Assembly (NCBI GenBank): GCA_020200995.1
Contig: JAIVHQ010000128.1
Span: 1-5,453 of the forward strand
Origin: Flavobacteriales bacterium
GTDB taxonomy: Bacteria > Bacteroidota > Bacteroidia > Flavobacteriales_D > Cryomorphaceae
Direction of reading: 5' to 3'
Length of the DNA: 5,453 bases
The position numbers and the translations under genes were made by a program. Below, piece after piece: positions 5,404-5,453 of this stretch (its first letter is position 1; each line of letters begins with the position of its first letter). The notes beneath the pieces were generated by a model. The model was not told where the DNA came from, did not search any database, and saw nothing but the letters and a program-made list of their open reading frames with translations.

Positions 5404-5453
5404 TTAATACCATTTCTTTTCATAAGCCATTTTTATGGCCTCGGCTTTTGAAC
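5404..5453 (-). CDS. possible C-terminal end of an unidentified leftward gene
   Basis: Read leftward from the right edge, one frame stays open for 15 codons, giving SKAEAIKMAYEKKWY and then TAA at 5404-5406. The Ala/Lys/Glu-rich helical character resembles a real protein end, but 15 codons are too few to assign a family or to exclude chance. A rightward ATG at 5435 (MASAFE) is an equally short alternative. Confidence 0.25.
   Translation of the reverse strand, partial: SKAEAIKMAYEKKWY

Noticed and set aside
5435..5453. Possible plus-strand gene start (ATG, MASAFE) at the right edge
   Set aside because: Only six codons are visible, with no -7 element at the usual place; it competes with an equally short minus-strand gene end.
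1..5453. CRISPR arrays, tRNA/rRNA genes, riboswitches and transposase genes
   Set aside because: I saw no regularly spaced repeats, cloverleaf candidates, conserved RNA motifs or transposase motifs on either strand.

Overview
The window looks like a chromosomal segment of a moderately GC-rich member of the Bacteroidota. Three signs point there. Matches to the phylum-specific -7 promoter element TAnnTTTG (TACCTTTG, TATATTTG, and a near match TATCTTCG) lie 4-9 bases before the proposed ATG codons. No Shine-Dalgarno sequence is evident; the one short intra-operon leader is A-rich instead. The gene families are also typical: a membrane-anchored MutS-like ATPase, a MarR/YceI pair, and a 7TM-DISM-type sensor kinase with the H-box SDLHDDIGSTLSSI. 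No phage, plasmid, IS transposase, CRISPR array, tRNA or rRNA is visible.

Left part, leftward strand: the first 87 codons of mnmH/selU (tRNA 2-selenouridine synthase) run off the left edge, just before the catalytic Cys would be expected. Upstream of it is a 362-bp gap (263-624) containing a long imperfect inverted repeat (392-543). Its arms resemble the dispersed GTCATTCTGAG-type repeats of Bacteroidota. Next comes a complete gene for a MutS-family ATPase with N-terminal and central membrane segments and no mismatch-recognition domain.

Centre: a short divergent region (2395-2526) carries back-to-back -7 elements. One drives the MutS-like gene leftward. The other drives a rightward MarR-yceI operon and overlaps a palindrome that may be a MarR autoregulatory operator. 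The YceI-like protein has a good signal peptide and the N-terminal half of the fold, but stops at residue 116, about half to two thirds of the usual length. A strong intrinsic terminator follows immediately.

Right part: after about 220 bp of mostly non-coding DNA (3358-3578), which holds the terminator and an 11-bp inverted repeat, there is a complete sensor histidine kinase. It has a signal peptide, a 7TMR-DISMED2-like extracellular domain, a shortened membrane domain, a coiled coil, HisKA_3 and HATPase. Its membrane domain appears to lack about three helices, and its ATP lid carries a small hexanucleotide repeat. No response regulator lies inside the window. The last 165 bp are intergenic, with possibly the last 15 codons of a leftward gene at the right edge.

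I see no clearly new multi-gene system. The most notable points are two neighbouring genes that each seem to have lost an internal or C-terminal block (yceI and the kinase), the candidate MarR operator, the large inverted repeat, and the membrane-bound MutS homologue.
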